Below are positions 53,878 through 62,863 of a DNA stretch of 64,000 nucleotides, in pieces. Source of the stretch: Lutibacter sp. (lineage in GTDB: Bacteria; Bacteroidota; Bacteroidia; Flavobacteriales; Flavobacteriaceae); NCBI GenBank assembly GCA_002733665.1, contig NVWM01000027.1, positions 124,001-188,000 of the forward strand, in the 5' to 3' direction. The notes under the pieces were generated by a model. It was not told where the DNA came from, ran no database searches, and saw only the letters and a program-made list of their open reading frames with translations. The first letter of the stretch is position 1. Each line of letters opens with the position of its first letter. A program made the position numbers and the translations under genes.

Positions 53878-54564
53878 ATGCATTCTACAAAAAACAACCT
53901 ACAAATACTACACGAAGACAATCACATCATCATTGTCAATAAGCGCGCAGGAGATATTACGCAAGGAGATAAAACTGGCGACACGCCTTTAAGCGATGTT
54001 GTAAAAGAATATATCAAAGAGAAATATAACAAACCCAATAATGTATATCTTGGCGTTGTGCATCGTCTTGATAGACCAACTTCTGGTGTAATTATTTTTG
54101 CAAAAACTTCCAAAGCCTTGGAGCGTTTAAACAAAATGCTGCGAGAAAAAATAATCAACAAGACGTATTGGGCGATTGTTAAAAACAAACCTCAACCAGC
54201 ACAAGACACACTTGTAAATTACCTTAAAAAGAACCCGAAAAATAATAAATCTACAGCATTCAAAACTGAAACTGAAGGTTCTAAAAAAGCAATTCTACAC
54301 TACAAAATCATCAAAGAATTGGATTCATATTACTTACTTGAAATAGACCTAGAAACGGGTCGTCATCATCAAATTCGCTGCCAATTATCAAGTATTGGAA
54401 GTTACATAAAAGGCGATTTGAAATACGGTGCGAAACGTAGCAATAAAGACGGAAGCATTCATTTACACGCTCGTAAAATTGAATTTACTCATCCTGTGAG
54501 TAAAGAAACTATTGTTGTGATTGCTCCAACTCCTGATGATGCTATTTGGAAGGCTTGTAAGTGA
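53878..54564 (+). CDS. RluA-family pseudouridine synthase
   Basis: A 228-residue catalytic domain without an S4 domain. It has ILHEDNHIIIVNKRAGDITQ, the active-site HRLDRPTSGVIIFAK (catalytic Asp about residue 66), DLETGRHHQIRCQLSSIG and YGAKRSNKDGSIHLHARKIEF. It modifies uridines in rRNA or tRNA; the target is not predictable. The 315 bases after it have no gene and lead into the restriction island. Confidence 0.94.
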   Translation: MHSTKNNLQILHEDNHIIIVNKRAGDITQGDKTGDTPLSDVVKEYIKEKYNKPNNVYLGVVHRLDRPTSGVIIFAKTSKALERLNKMLREKIINKTYWAIVKNKPQPAQDTLVNYLKKNPKNNKSTAFKTETEGSKKAILHYKIIKELDSYYLLEIDLETGRHHQIRCQLSSIGSYIKGDLKYGAKRSNKDGSIHLHARKIEFTHPVSKETIVVIAPTPDDAIWKACK

Positions 54565-54879
54565 AAAAACACATAACTCGACAGAGGTAAGAAGATATAG
54601 TTATTGCGTATTGTGTAATTTTATGTATCGAGTTTGAATATGGAAAGTTGCTATTTTGAAAACGTAATTTTCCGTTGTTTAAAATTAAGTTTTTTATTTG
54701 TAACAACTTTCATATTTAGTTAGAATTAAGCAATTTTTTATATGCGGTGTTGTGTTTTCGTACTTTATTTACCGTTCTGCTGAGAGCGTTGGTAAAGACA
54801 TACTCTTTTGCAATTTTTGGCTTGTGCGGTGGCTGAAGCGAATTGCAAATGTGTATGGCTTTTAGCGTTGGGAAATCCG
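54565..54879. other. Gene-free left flank of the restriction-modification island
   Basis: No convincing reading frame. It contains inverted pairs TTTACCGTT...GTTGGTAAA (54768-54796 region) and TTTGCAATT/AATTGCAAA (54808-54851 region), and GCGTTGG twice (near 54787 and 54864). The same heptamer occurs twice in the right flank (near 57693 and 57743), so these may mark the boundaries of an inserted segment. Confidence 0.5.
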
Positions 54880-55935
54880 TCAAAATATTAATTCCGACAA
54901 CATTTTCTTGATATCCAAATGCTTTGCTCCTTGTACGGATTTTGAATTAATTGAAACTAACTCAATCCAATCCATAATCTTTTTCTTTTCCGTTGTTTTT
55001 TTATTCCAATATTCTGATAATTCGATTGACGAAGTATTAATCAAAATCTCCAAAACTGAATCTATATTATCAAATAGTTTGATAAATACTCTTGGAATGT
55101 TTTTATACGTTCTATTTTTAATGAAATAATCATCTTTCCCTCCAGCAGTAAAAAGGTCTCTCACGTTTGGACAAACGACAGCTTCTCTTGTTACCAACCA
55201 AATTGCAAGTCGAGCAAATTTGTCTCCTCGGTTACTAAAAACTTCTGGAAAATAAACCATAGCTTTGTTTTTAGTTTCTTGTTTTTCTTTTAGACTTAAG
55301 TTATTCCAAATATTGATTACAAGATTACTTGCTTTTTCTGTGTCTTGAATCCACCACAAATCTTGTCCAGGCTTTAATTTGCTTTTATAGTAATCTGTAA
55401 TTGATTTAATTGGGTTTTCCTTTTGACGTAAAGTATCATAAGATGTGTTGATTTTGTCAAAAATCGTTTTTCCTTCTCCCAAGTTCATATCGATTAAATA
55501 TCTTGGTGAGTGTGTAACAACTACTTCCGATAAGCATTCTTCGTAAGCACGACTTCTAAATTCAATCGGTTTTCCAAGTTTCCCGAAAAGCATATAAATT
55601 CGCTCAACATCATCTACTCTTGTAGATTCCAAAACACTATTTCCAGTTGTTTTCCAATGGTTTTGGGTTGTTGTCTTGACCTCGATACCATAGAGTTTCT
55701 TTGCTACAATATCAGGGAATTTTTGTCCGCCAATTAGTTCTATTGAATTTTCGAATTGTGAGCCAACTGCTAAATCAGTCATTACATCTCTAACATAAGG
55801 TTCAAGTTTGGCACCTCTTAATTGCTCAATCTTTTTAGGTGATTTCTTTGCGTGAGCGTTTAATTCCTCTATTGTTGAATTTAATAAAGTATTGAATTCA
55901 TTTTTTTGTGGTTCTGAATTAATTGATACTACCAT
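54880..55935 (-). CDS. Type II restriction endonuclease (PD-(D/E)XK fold)
   Basis: A 351-residue protein with the nuclease motif P74-D75 ... E85-V86-K87 (FPDIVAKKLYGIEVKTTT), preceded by an acidic helix with Glu46. The rest shows no recognised domain. It overlaps the cytosine methyltransferase gene by one base (TAATG), so it is the cognate endonuclease. The recognition sequence cannot be inferred; the methyltransferase type implies a target containing cytosine. It lacks a membrane segment or helicase, which argues against type I or III. Confidence 0.85.
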   Translation of the reverse strand: MVVSINSEPQKNEFNTLLNSTIEELNAHAKKSPKKIEQLRGAKLEPYVRDVMTDLAVGSQFENSIELIGGQKFPDIVAKKLYGIEVKTTTQNHWKTTGNSVLESTRVDDVERIYMLFGKLGKPIEFRSRAYEECLSEVVVTHSPRYLIDMNLGEGKTIFDKINTSYDTLRQKENPIKSITDYYKSKLKPGQDLWWIQDTEKASNLVINIWNNLSLKEKQETKNKAMVYFPEVFSNRGDKFARLAIWLVTREAVVCPNVRDLFTAGGKDDYFIKNRTYKNIPRVFIKLFDNIDSVLEILINTSSIELSEYWNKKTTEKKKIMDWIELVSINSKSVQGAKHLDIKKMLSELIF

Positions 55936-57299
55936 TATTTTTTAAAATATAAATCCCAAACATTTTCTATTCTCTTTGCTAAATTATAAGCGAGTAGTGG
56001 TGGAACAGCATTACCAATTACTTTATACGCTTTTGAAGGACTTACCAAATAAGAACCTTTACGACCTTGTTTATTTGCAATTACAAACTCATAATCGGGT
56101 GGGAAAGTTTGAATTAAAGCACACTCTCTTGGTGTCAATCTTCTCTCTTTAAGTCCTTTGGAAAGTTCCGTTGTCAAAATACCTCCATTCTTTTTTGATA
56201 ATCTTCTAAATTCAATATTTCCGTGATGTTCTGCTCTAATAGTTGGGCTAATTCCTTTTGGTTTTATTTCTATTTGACCTTGGCAATGTTTACCCATAAA
56301 TTTTGCTTTTGAGTAAAATTGTTGAGATAAATCGTCTGATTTTTCAGGCTCTTTAATATTAGCGAAAAGCTCTTCTAAATCTACGTGACGTTTTAAATCA
56401 TAACCATCTGTTGTGTAAGCGTGAGTTGGTTTTGGGTAAGGATTGTATTTGTCCGAAATAATTTCTTTCTCTAATTGCTCAAGTGCTGATTTTTTTAATG
56501 CCGATTTTTTGATTCCAACAAAGAAAACTCTTTCTCTTGATTGTGGAACACCATAATCTGCTGCGTGTAAAACACGAGGATTTAAAACTAAATATCCATT
56601 ATCTCCAGCAGAAGAAAAATCATTTTGAATAATGTCTTTTACATTTGAAAGATTAACTAAACCTTTTACATTTTCTGCAATGAAAATTTTTGGTTGTGTT
56701 ATTTCAATAACTTGCTTCATCCACATATAAAGTTGACCACGAGTTTCTTCTGTCGCACAAGTTTCTGTATTGAATTCTCCTTTGTGATTTTTATGAGAAT
56801 CGAAACCATTTCTTTTTCCTGCAATACTAAAATCTTGACAAGGAAAACCACCAGTTACAATGTCAATGTTTTTTGGAAAAACATTTGTTCCGCTTTGATG
56901 AAGTTTTACCAAATCGACTATGCTGTCAGTTTGATATTCTTCTGCATTGTGTCCTCTTTTTGAAAAGTAGTTTACCCAAGCGTTTCTTGCGTCTTTTAAA
57001 ATATCGTTGGCAAAAACTGTTTTAAAACGAGTTTTTGAAAGTTTTACAAAGTTATTTTCAAGTTCTTTGTTTATGAAATTAGGATTTAAAATTTCGTTTA
57101 CAGATGATTTCAAAACTGAAAAATCTCCTTCAAAACCTAAATCCATTCCTCCACAACCAGAAAATAAGGAAAGCATATTTAAAGTAGATTTATCTACTTT
57201 ATCTTCTTTCTTCCTTTTTTCTTTTGAGTAGAATTTCACAGCCAATTGAGGTTCCTCAACTATGCTTGTATTTTTTGTATAAGTTCTTAATTGAGGCAT
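55935..57299 (-). CDS. DNA (cytosine-5) methyltransferase of a type II system
   Basis: A 454-residue enzyme with the full C5 motif set: I, LSLFSGCGGMDLGFEG (43-58); IV, VTGGFPCQDFS with catalytic Cys154; VI, AENVKG (208-213); VIII, QSRERVFF (253-260); IX, RRLTPRECALIQTFPPDY; X, GNAVPP (429-434). The ATG at 57299 lies two bases after the regulator stop; a start at 57374 would overlap the regulator by 70 bases and is rejected. It protects the host from the endonuclease encoded just downstream. Confidence 0.93.
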   Translation of the reverse strand: MPQLRTYTKNTSIVEEPQLAVKFYSKEKRKKEDKVDKSTLNMLSLFSGCGGMDLGFEGDFSVLKSSVNEILNPNFINKELENNFVKLSKTRFKTVFANDILKDARNAWVNYFSKRGHNAEEYQTDSIVDLVKLHQSGTNVFPKNIDIVTGGFPCQDFSIAGKRNGFDSHKNHKGEFNTETCATEETRGQLYMWMKQVIEITQPKIFIAENVKGLVNLSNVKDIIQNDFSSAGDNGYLVLNPRVLHAADYGVPQSRERVFFVGIKKSALKKSALEQLEKEIISDKYNPYPKPTHAYTTDGYDLKRHVDLEELFANIKEPEKSDDLSQQFYSKAKFMGKHCQGQIEIKPKGISPTIRAEHHGNIEFRRLSKKNGGILTTELSKGLKERRLTPRECALIQTFPPDYEFVIANKQGRKGSYLVSPSKAYKVIGNAVPPLLAYNLAKRIENVWDLYFKK

Positions 57300-57301
57300 A
57301 G

Positions 57302-57631
57302 TTAGTTTTGAATTGGATGTGATTTTAAATATTTTATTTTTTTCTCGGCAACTTTCAGTACTTTGCTTGCACAATCTTCGTCTGCAATTTCATAAGCAAT
57401 TTTGTCACTTATAAATTGAACTAATAATTCGTTTTTATCGAGTTTTAATATTTCTGCAAGTTTGTCCAATATTTCTTTTGTTGGTTTTCGTTCGTTTCTT
57501 TCGATTTTACTCAATATAGCTTGGTCAATATCGACATAAGCCGATACTTGTCTTAAAAGAAGTCCGAGAGCTTGTCTTTTATTCCGTAAAATTTGTCCGA
57601 TTGTTTCCATTTGAAAATTATTACTTGACAT
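57302..57631 (-). CDS. XRE-family controller protein of the restriction-modification system
   Basis: A 109-residue helix-turn-helix protein (METIGQILRNKRQALGLLLRQ, then DIDQAILSKIERNERKPT and LDKLAEILKLDKNELL). The C-terminal 40 residues are helical. The start at 57631 follows a perfect -7 box by seven bases, making a near-leaderless mRNA; the ATG at 57610 is the alternative. It heads the C-M-R order, so it probably times methyltransferase and endonuclease expression through the operator at 57625-57656. Confidence 0.85.
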   Translation of the reverse strand: MSSNNFQMETIGQILRNKRQALGLLLRQVSAYVDIDQAILSKIERNERKPTKEILDKLAEILKLDKNELLVQFISDKIAYEIADEDCASKVLKVAEKKIKYLKSHPIQN

Positions 57632-57656
57632 TAAGTGTCAAATATAGTTTGTCAAA
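57625..57656 (-). promoter_or_regulatory. Controller operator and promoter of the restriction-modification operon
   Basis: On the plus strand TTGACA (57625-57630), TGTCAAA (57636-57642) and TGTCAAA (57650-57656) are three half-sites; the first two form a palindrome over the start codon at 57631. The minus-strand -7 box TATATTTG (57639-57646) lies between the second and third half-sites. This layout fits autorepression by the XRE protein. Confidence 0.75.
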
Positions 57657-57897
57657 TTTTGGAAAGCAAGAAATTCGTATTGTATTTTTTCGAGCGTTGG
57701 AAAATTTTAGCTCTTTTGGTTTTTTAGCATTGGAATTGTGCGTTGGCAAAAACCGAAAGTGCTAAAATATGCGGCTGGTAGTATGAAACACAATGGTTAA
57801 GATAATGTTCCGTTTTAATGAACTTTATCATACGATAGATAAAGTTAGTGTTTTAAATTGACAAAGTCAAGTTTTGTTACTCGCACCTATCGCAACC
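57657..57897. other. Gene-free right flank of the restriction-modification island
   Basis: No reading frame of note. GCGTTGG occurs twice. TTTTAGC and TTTTGGTTTTT (57704-57726 region) pair with AAAAACCGAAA and GCTAAAA (57748-57768 region) to make a long imperfect hairpin. TATGCGG (57768 region) also occurs in the left flank near 54741. Confidence 0.5.
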
Positions 57898-59520
57898 TTA
57901 CAATATATAATGTGTACTCACAAAATTCGAATTTGGATTGTCTAACAAATCATTCAACACTCCTTTATTCAATTTCCCATCTTTAAATGCGACCAAAGTC
58001 CGTATAGAAAAAGAACGAATTGCATCGTGAACACTCAACGTGCTTACCGCAGAATCTTTACGCCCAACAAACGGGAAAACATCTGGTCCACGCTGACATT
58101 TACTATTGATATTTACTCTACACACTTGATTCACAAGCATATCAATAAGAGGTGCAAGTGTGTCTGAATTATTGCTAAATAAACTTGCTTGTTGCCCATA
58201 ATTTGATTCAGAAATATAATCTAACGGCTCGTTAATATCAGTAAATGAAGTTATCGGAACTATTGGTCCAAATTGCTCCTCATGAAATACTCTCATAGAA
58301 GTATCCGTTGGATATAAAACCGCAGGAAACACGAAACTTTCAATGGTTTCTCCTCCGTTTTCATTTATTATTTTCGCTCCTTTTGAAGTTGCATCATCAA
58401 TCAATTCTTTAATATAAGTTGGCTTGTTAGGTTCAGGAAGTGGTGTTAAATTAACTCCTTTTTTCCACGGCAACCCATATTTTAATTCGCTTACTAAGGC
58501 TATAAATTTTTTGTTGAATTCCTCAATAATATCTTTATGTACAAATAGTATTTTTAATGCAGTACATCTTTGACCATTAAATGCCAATGCACCATTAACA
58601 CACTCTTTAACAGCAAGATTAAGGTCGCAATCTGGCAATACAATTGCAGCATTTTTTGCTTCCAACCCTAAAACTAGACGCAATCTATTTTGTTTTGGAT
58701 GCAATCCTTGAATTGCATTTGCAGTTTTACTATTTCCAATCAATGCAAGAACATCTACTTTTCCAGTTTTCATAATTGGTGTTACCAAGGTTCTTCCTCG
58801 ACCATAAATCAAATTTACTACTCCTTTTGGGAAACATTCTTTGAAGGCTTCCAAAAGTGGAGAAAGTAATAGTATTCCGTATTTCGCAGGTTTAAAAACA
58901 GTAGTATTTCCACAAATAAGAGCAGGAATCAACAAACAAAAAGTTTCATTTAACGGGTAATTATATGGACCCATACAAAGCACAACTCCTAATGGACCTC
59001 GACGAATCTGAGCATACACACCACTATGTAATTTTAAATTGGAATGTTCACGATCCATCTTTTTTAAATCTTGAACTGTATCATCAATATATTCTATTGT
59101 TCTGTCAAATTCATTACAAGAATCTTCATAACTCTTCCCAATTTCCCACATAAGAAGCTTCACAACTTCTTCACGCTTCTTTGACATCATTAAAGCAAAT
59201 TTTTCTATTCGCTCAATACGCTCTTCAACTTTCATCAATGGCCATTCTCCTCTACCTTTGTCATAAGCGGTTACGGCAGCATCCAGCGCTTCTAGAGCGT
59301 TTTCAGCTTGCATATCTGGAACTGTTCCAATTGTTTCTGGAGCCAAAATACGTTTTTCCGAATAATCATCATTTACATATATAGCAGAGCGAACAACTGT
59401 GTTTTCGCCATGCCATTTTCGTAATTCACCATCAATCAAGTAAGTATCTTGAAGAATCAAGTCGTTGATTTGAAACTCTTCTGGAATGATTGCGTCTTGA
59501 AATATATTTTTGATTGCCAT
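57898..59520 (-). CDS. gapN: NADP-dependent glyceraldehyde-3-phosphate dehydrogenase, non-phosphorylating
   Basis: A 540-residue aldehyde dehydrogenase superfamily enzyme. It has [23 protein letters not shown], the NADP-site KPAKYG and [12 protein letters not shown], the catalytic Glu in [17 protein letters not shown], and the catalytic Cys in [13 protein letters not shown] (about residue 319). [11 protein letters not shown] is near the C-terminus. The combination is that of GapN, oxidising glyceraldehyde-3-phosphate directly to 3-phosphoglycerate; a generic aldehyde dehydrogenase is the alternative. It lies 64 bases after ilvA on the same strand. Confidence 0.85.
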   Translation of the reverse strand: MAIKNIFQDAIIPEEFQINDLILQDTYLIDGELRKWHGENTVVRSAIYVNDDYSEKRILAPETIGTVPDMQAENALEALDAAVTAYDKGRGEWPLMKVEERIERIEKFALMMSKKREEVVKLLMWEIGKSYEDSCNEFDRTIEYIDDTVQDLKKMDREHSNLKLHSGVYAQIRRGPLGVVLCMGPYNYPLNETFCLLIPALICGNTTVFKPAKYGILLLSPLLEAFKECFPKGVVNLIYGRGRTLVTPIMKTGKVDVLALIGNSKTANAIQGLHPKQNRLRLVLGLEAKNAAIVLPDCDLNLAVKECVNGALAFNGQRCTALKILFVHKDIIEEFNKKFIALVSELKYGLPWKKGVNLTPLPEPNKPTYIKELIDDATSKGAKIINENGGETIESFVFPAVLYPTDTSMRVFHEEQFGPIVPITSFTDINEPLDYISESNYGQQASLFSNNSDTLAPLIDMLVNQVCRVNINSKCQRGPDVFPFVGRKDSAVSTLSVHDAIRSFSIRTLVAFKDGKLNKGVLNDLLDNPNSNFVSTHYIL

Positions 59521-59584
59521 TTAACTTCGTTTGTTTAAGACAACTAAGTTATGAATTTTGAGAATGCTATTTACAAAAACCACA

Positions 59585-60847
59585 TTAAGTTATAAACTCA
59601 AATAGTTGTTCGTTATCGTTCAGGTATTCACCTAAAAATCCAAGTTTTTTCATTCTTGATAATAAAGGTTTAAAATCATTTTTGTTTTTCAAAACAATTC
59701 CAACCAATGCTGTAGTAGTCGAACGTTGATTCTTCTTAGTATATTCAAAATGAACTATATCATCTGTTTCTCCTAAAACATCAACAACAAATTCTTTCAA
59801 TGCTCCAGGACGTTGCGGAAACTTCACTAAAAAATAATGCTTCAAACCTTCATATAACAAAGCACGCTCTTTCACCTCCTCCATACGTGTGATGTCATTA
59901 TTTCCGCCACTTATTACACACACAATATTCTTACCAACAACATCTTCTTTTATCAGTTCTAAAGCCGCAATACTCAATGCTCCTGCAGGCTCAACAACCA
60001 ATGCGTTTTCATTATAAACCTTTAAAATAGTTGAGCAAACCAAGCCTTCATCAATCGTTAAAACGTCATCCAATACTTCTTTGCAATATGCAAAATTACG
60101 GTCGCCCATTTTCTTTACTGATGCGCCATCCACAAACTTTTCTATAAAGTCTAATTCAGTATTTTTATTGTTCTTTAAAGATGTTGTTAATGATGGTGCG
60201 CCAATTGGCTCAACACCAATTATTTTTGTTTTCGGACTCAATTTTTTAAAAACACTTCCAACTCCAGAAGCCAAACCACCGCCACCAACTGGAAGAATTA
60301 AAATGTCAATTTCTGACACAGTATCTTCCAAAATTTCAAGACCAACTGTTCCTTGACCTGCAATTATCACTTCATCATCAAACGGATGAACGAATGTTTT
60401 TTTATTATTTTCACAATACTCTTTTGCAGCAGAATAACTTTCATCATACGTATCTCCAATCAATTTAATGGCAACAAACTCACCTCCGAACATCAAAACT
60501 TGTTGTGTTTTTTGGTTTGGAGTGGTAACTGGCATAAAAATAACACCTTTCACTTTTAAATGTTTACAAGAATAAGCAACACCTTGCGCATGATTTCCTG
60601 CACTTGCGCAAATAATCCCGTTTTTAAGTTGATCGTCAGAAAGACTTTTTATTTTATTATATGCGCCTCTCAACTTATAAGATCTAACGATTTGCAAGTC
60701 TTCTCTTTTAAAAGAAATTGTAGCGCCATAACGCTCAGAATAAGATTTAATTAATTCCAAAGGCGTTTTACGAACAACATCTTTAATGTTTTCTTGCGCT
60801 TTTAGAATAGCATCTAAAGAGACTATTTTTTCTGAATTTACAATCAT
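59585..60847 (-). CDS. ilvA: Threonine dehydratase (isoleucine biosynthesis)
   Basis: A 420-residue fold-II PLP enzyme. The Schiff-base Lys is in VRSYKLRGAYNKI (about residue 58). CASAGNHAQGVAYSC and the Gly-rich PVGGGGLASGVG hold the phosphate. One ACT-like domain (about 335-420, HYFLVKFPQRPGALKEFV) is present, so feedback control by isoleucine is likely but in the single-ACT form. It follows ilvC with two bases between and is part of the ilvB-ilvN-ilvC-ilvA operon. Confidence 0.95.
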   Translation of the reverse strand: MIVNSEKIVSLDAILKAQENIKDVVRKTPLELIKSYSERYGATISFKREDLQIVRSYKLRGAYNKIKSLSDDQLKNGIICASAGNHAQGVAYSCKHLKVKGVIFMPVTTPNQKTQQVLMFGGEFVAIKLIGDTYDESYSAAKEYCENNKKTFVHPFDDEVIIAGQGTVGLEILEDTVSEIDILILPVGGGGLASGVGSVFKKLSPKTKIIGVEPIGAPSLTTSLKNNKNTELDFIEKFVDGASVKKMGDRNFAYCKEVLDDVLTIDEGLVCSTILKVYNENALVVEPAGALSIAALELIKEDVVGKNIVCVISGGNNDITRMEEVKERALLYEGLKHYFLVKFPQRPGALKEFVVDVLGETDDIVHFEYTKKNQRSTTTALVGIVLKNKNDFKPLLSRMKKLGFLGEYLNDNEQLFEFIT

Positions 60848-60849
60848 TC

Positions 60850-62328
60850 TTACGAAATTATTTTCTTCATTTCGGTCATTGATGCTCTTAATTCATATCC
60901 AATATCTTCTATTGGATGAGACTGAATGTTTTCGTTTGCAAAGATTAATTCTTCGTTATCAACACCATTTGATTTCCCTTCTCCATATTTTTTACCAATC
61001 ACATCAGTATCTATATTTTTCATAAAATCAGTCAATAAAGGTTTGCAGGCATGATCAAATAAATAACAACCATATTCTGCAGTATCAGAAATAATTCTAT
61101 TCATTTCAAATAGTTTTTTTCTTGCAACAGTATTAGCAATCAAAGGCAATTCGTGTAACGATTCATAATATGCTGATTCTTCAATAATTCCTGCTTCTGT
61201 CATGGTTTCAAATGCCAGTTCTACACCAGATTTCACCATTGCAACCATTAAAACTCCGTTATCAAAATATTCTTGCTCTGAAATTTCATCTGAAGTTGCA
61301 GCTGTTTTTTCAAAAGCAGTTTCACCAGTTTCGGCTCTCCAAGTCAATAGGTTTTTGTCGTCATTTGCCCAATCCTCCATCATAGTTTTAGAAAAATGAC
61401 CACTTAAGATATCGTCCATATGTTTTTGAAATAAAGGACGCATAATCCCTTTTAGTTCTTCACATAATTCAAATGCCTTTATTTTTGCTGGATTAGAAAG
61501 ACGATTCATCATATTGGTAATTCCGCCATATTTTAAAGCTTCGGTAATTGTTTCCCATCCATATTGAATTAATTTGGAAGCATAGTTTGCATCAATTCCT
61601 TTCTCAATCATTTTATCAAAACACAAAATAGAACCTGTTTGCAACAATCCGCAAAGAATGGTTTGTTCACCCATTAAATCTGATTTTACCTCAGCGACAA
61701 ATGATGAATTTAAAACTCCTGCCCTATCTCCTCCTGTTGCAACTGCATATGCTTTTGCTTGTTCAAAACCTTCACTATTCGGATCATTTTCTGGATGTAC
61801 AGCAATTAATGTTGGCACGCCAAACCCTCTTTTATATTCCTCTCTTACTTCAGTTCCAGGACATTTCGGAGCCACCATAATTACAGTGATATCTTCACGT
61901 ATTTGCATTCCTTCTTCGACAATATTAAATCCGTGTGAATACGACAATGTTGCGCCTTGCTTCATCAATGGCATAATTGCAGAAACTACACTTGTGTGTT
62001 GCTTGTCTGGAGTCAAATTTGACACTAAATCTGCTGTTGGAATTAACTCTTCGTAGGTTCCAACTTTGAATCCATTTTCACTAGCATTTTTAAATGATTG
62101 ACGTTTCTCCTTAATTGCTCCTTCACGCAATGCATACGATATATTCAAACCTGAATCGCGCATATTCAACCCTTGATTAAGTCCTTGAGCGCCACAACCT
62201 ACGATTACGATTCTTTTGTCTTTTAATTTTGTAATTCCTTCTGAAAATTCAGCACTATCCATAAATTCACAAACACCTAATTGTGCCAATTGATTTCTTA
62301 ATGAAAGTGTGTTAAAATAATTTGTCAT
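60850..62328 (-). CDS. ilvC: Ketol-acid reductoisomerase, long (class II) form
   Basis: A 492-residue enzyme of the long E. coli-like class. The NADPH fold has [27 protein letters not shown] (about 37-63). Metal and active-site segments include [30 protein letters not shown] and two knotted C-terminal domains with E-rich helices. It makes dihydroxy acids for isoleucine and valine. Three bases separate it from ilvN. Confidence 0.97.
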   Translation of the reverse strand: MTNYFNTLSLRNQLAQLGVCEFMDSAEFSEGITKLKDKRIVIVGCGAQGLNQGLNMRDSGLNISYALREGAIKEKRQSFKNASENGFKVGTYEELIPTADLVSNLTPDKQHTSVVSAIMPLMKQGATLSYSHGFNIVEEGMQIREDITVIMVAPKCPGTEVREEYKRGFGVPTLIAVHPENDPNSEGFEQAKAYAVATGGDRAGVLNSSFVAEVKSDLMGEQTILCGLLQTGSILCFDKMIEKGIDANYASKLIQYGWETITEALKYGGITNMMNRLSNPAKIKAFELCEELKGIMRPLFQKHMDDILSGHFSKTMMEDWANDDKNLLTWRAETGETAFEKTAATSDEISEQEYFDNGVLMVAMVKSGVELAFETMTEAGIIEESAYYESLHELPLIANTVARKKLFEMNRIISDTAEYGCYLFDHACKPLLTDFMKNIDTDVIGKKYGEGKSNGVDNEELIFANENIQSHPIEDIGYELRASMTEMKKIIS

Positions 62329-62331
62329 TTT

Positions 62332-62859
62332 TTACTTATTATATGTTGCTATTATTGATGATATATCCATTTTGTCTTTAGTAATTGCGATTCGTCCTGC
62401 TCGAACAAATTGCATAATTCCATGTTTTTCTAGTACATGATACAACTCCTCTATTTCTTCTTTTCTTCCTGATTTTTTGAGCACAAAAAACTCTTTATTT
62501 ACATTTACAACTTTCGTTTTACTATCATTGATGATATTTTGAATCTCATCATTATCAATCAATAAATCAGAGCTTAGTTTAAACAAACATGATTCTTGAT
62601 ATACTATTTGCTCATCCAAATGGTAATAAGCCTTAATAACCTCTACTTGTTTTTCTATTTGTCCAATAATTTTTTTCATATTTACTTCGGTAATTTTTAC
62701 CAATAGTGTAATACGAGAAACACTTTTAATTTCTGACTTTGAAGAGTTTATACTCTCAATATTTATATGTCTTCGCTGAAATATTGCTGAAATTCTATTT
62801 AATAATCCGATGTTATTTTCGGTATAAATAGATACTGTATACGTCTGTTTTTCTTCCAT
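62332..62859 (-). CDS. ilvN: Acetolactate synthase small (regulatory) subunit
   Basis: A 175-residue regulatory subunit with an N-terminal ACT domain (TVSIYTENNIGLLNRISAIFQRRHINIESINSS) that binds valine in related enzymes, and a C-terminal domain (VNKEFFVLKKSGRKEEIEELYHVLEKHGIMQFVRAGRIAI). It is four bases downstream of ilvB. Length is normal. Confidence 0.95.
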   Translation of the reverse strand: MEEKQTYTVSIYTENNIGLLNRISAIFQRRHINIESINSSKSEIKSVSRITLLVKITEVNMKKIIGQIEKQVEVIKAYYHLDEQIVYQESCLFKLSSDLLIDNDEIQNIINDSKTKVVNVNKEFFVLKKSGRKEEIEELYHVLEKHGIMQFVRAGRIAITKDKMDISSIIATYNK

Positions 62860-62863
62860 ATTT

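Noticed and set aside
54565-54879. A hidden toxin, antitoxin or small gene left of the endonuclease
   Set aside because: No frame with a plausible start and protein-like composition was seen on either strand.
54787-57750. Classical integron attC sites around the restriction island
   Set aside because: The GCGTTGG motifs do not give a proper GTTRRRY core with a matching complementary core, and no integron integrase is in the window.
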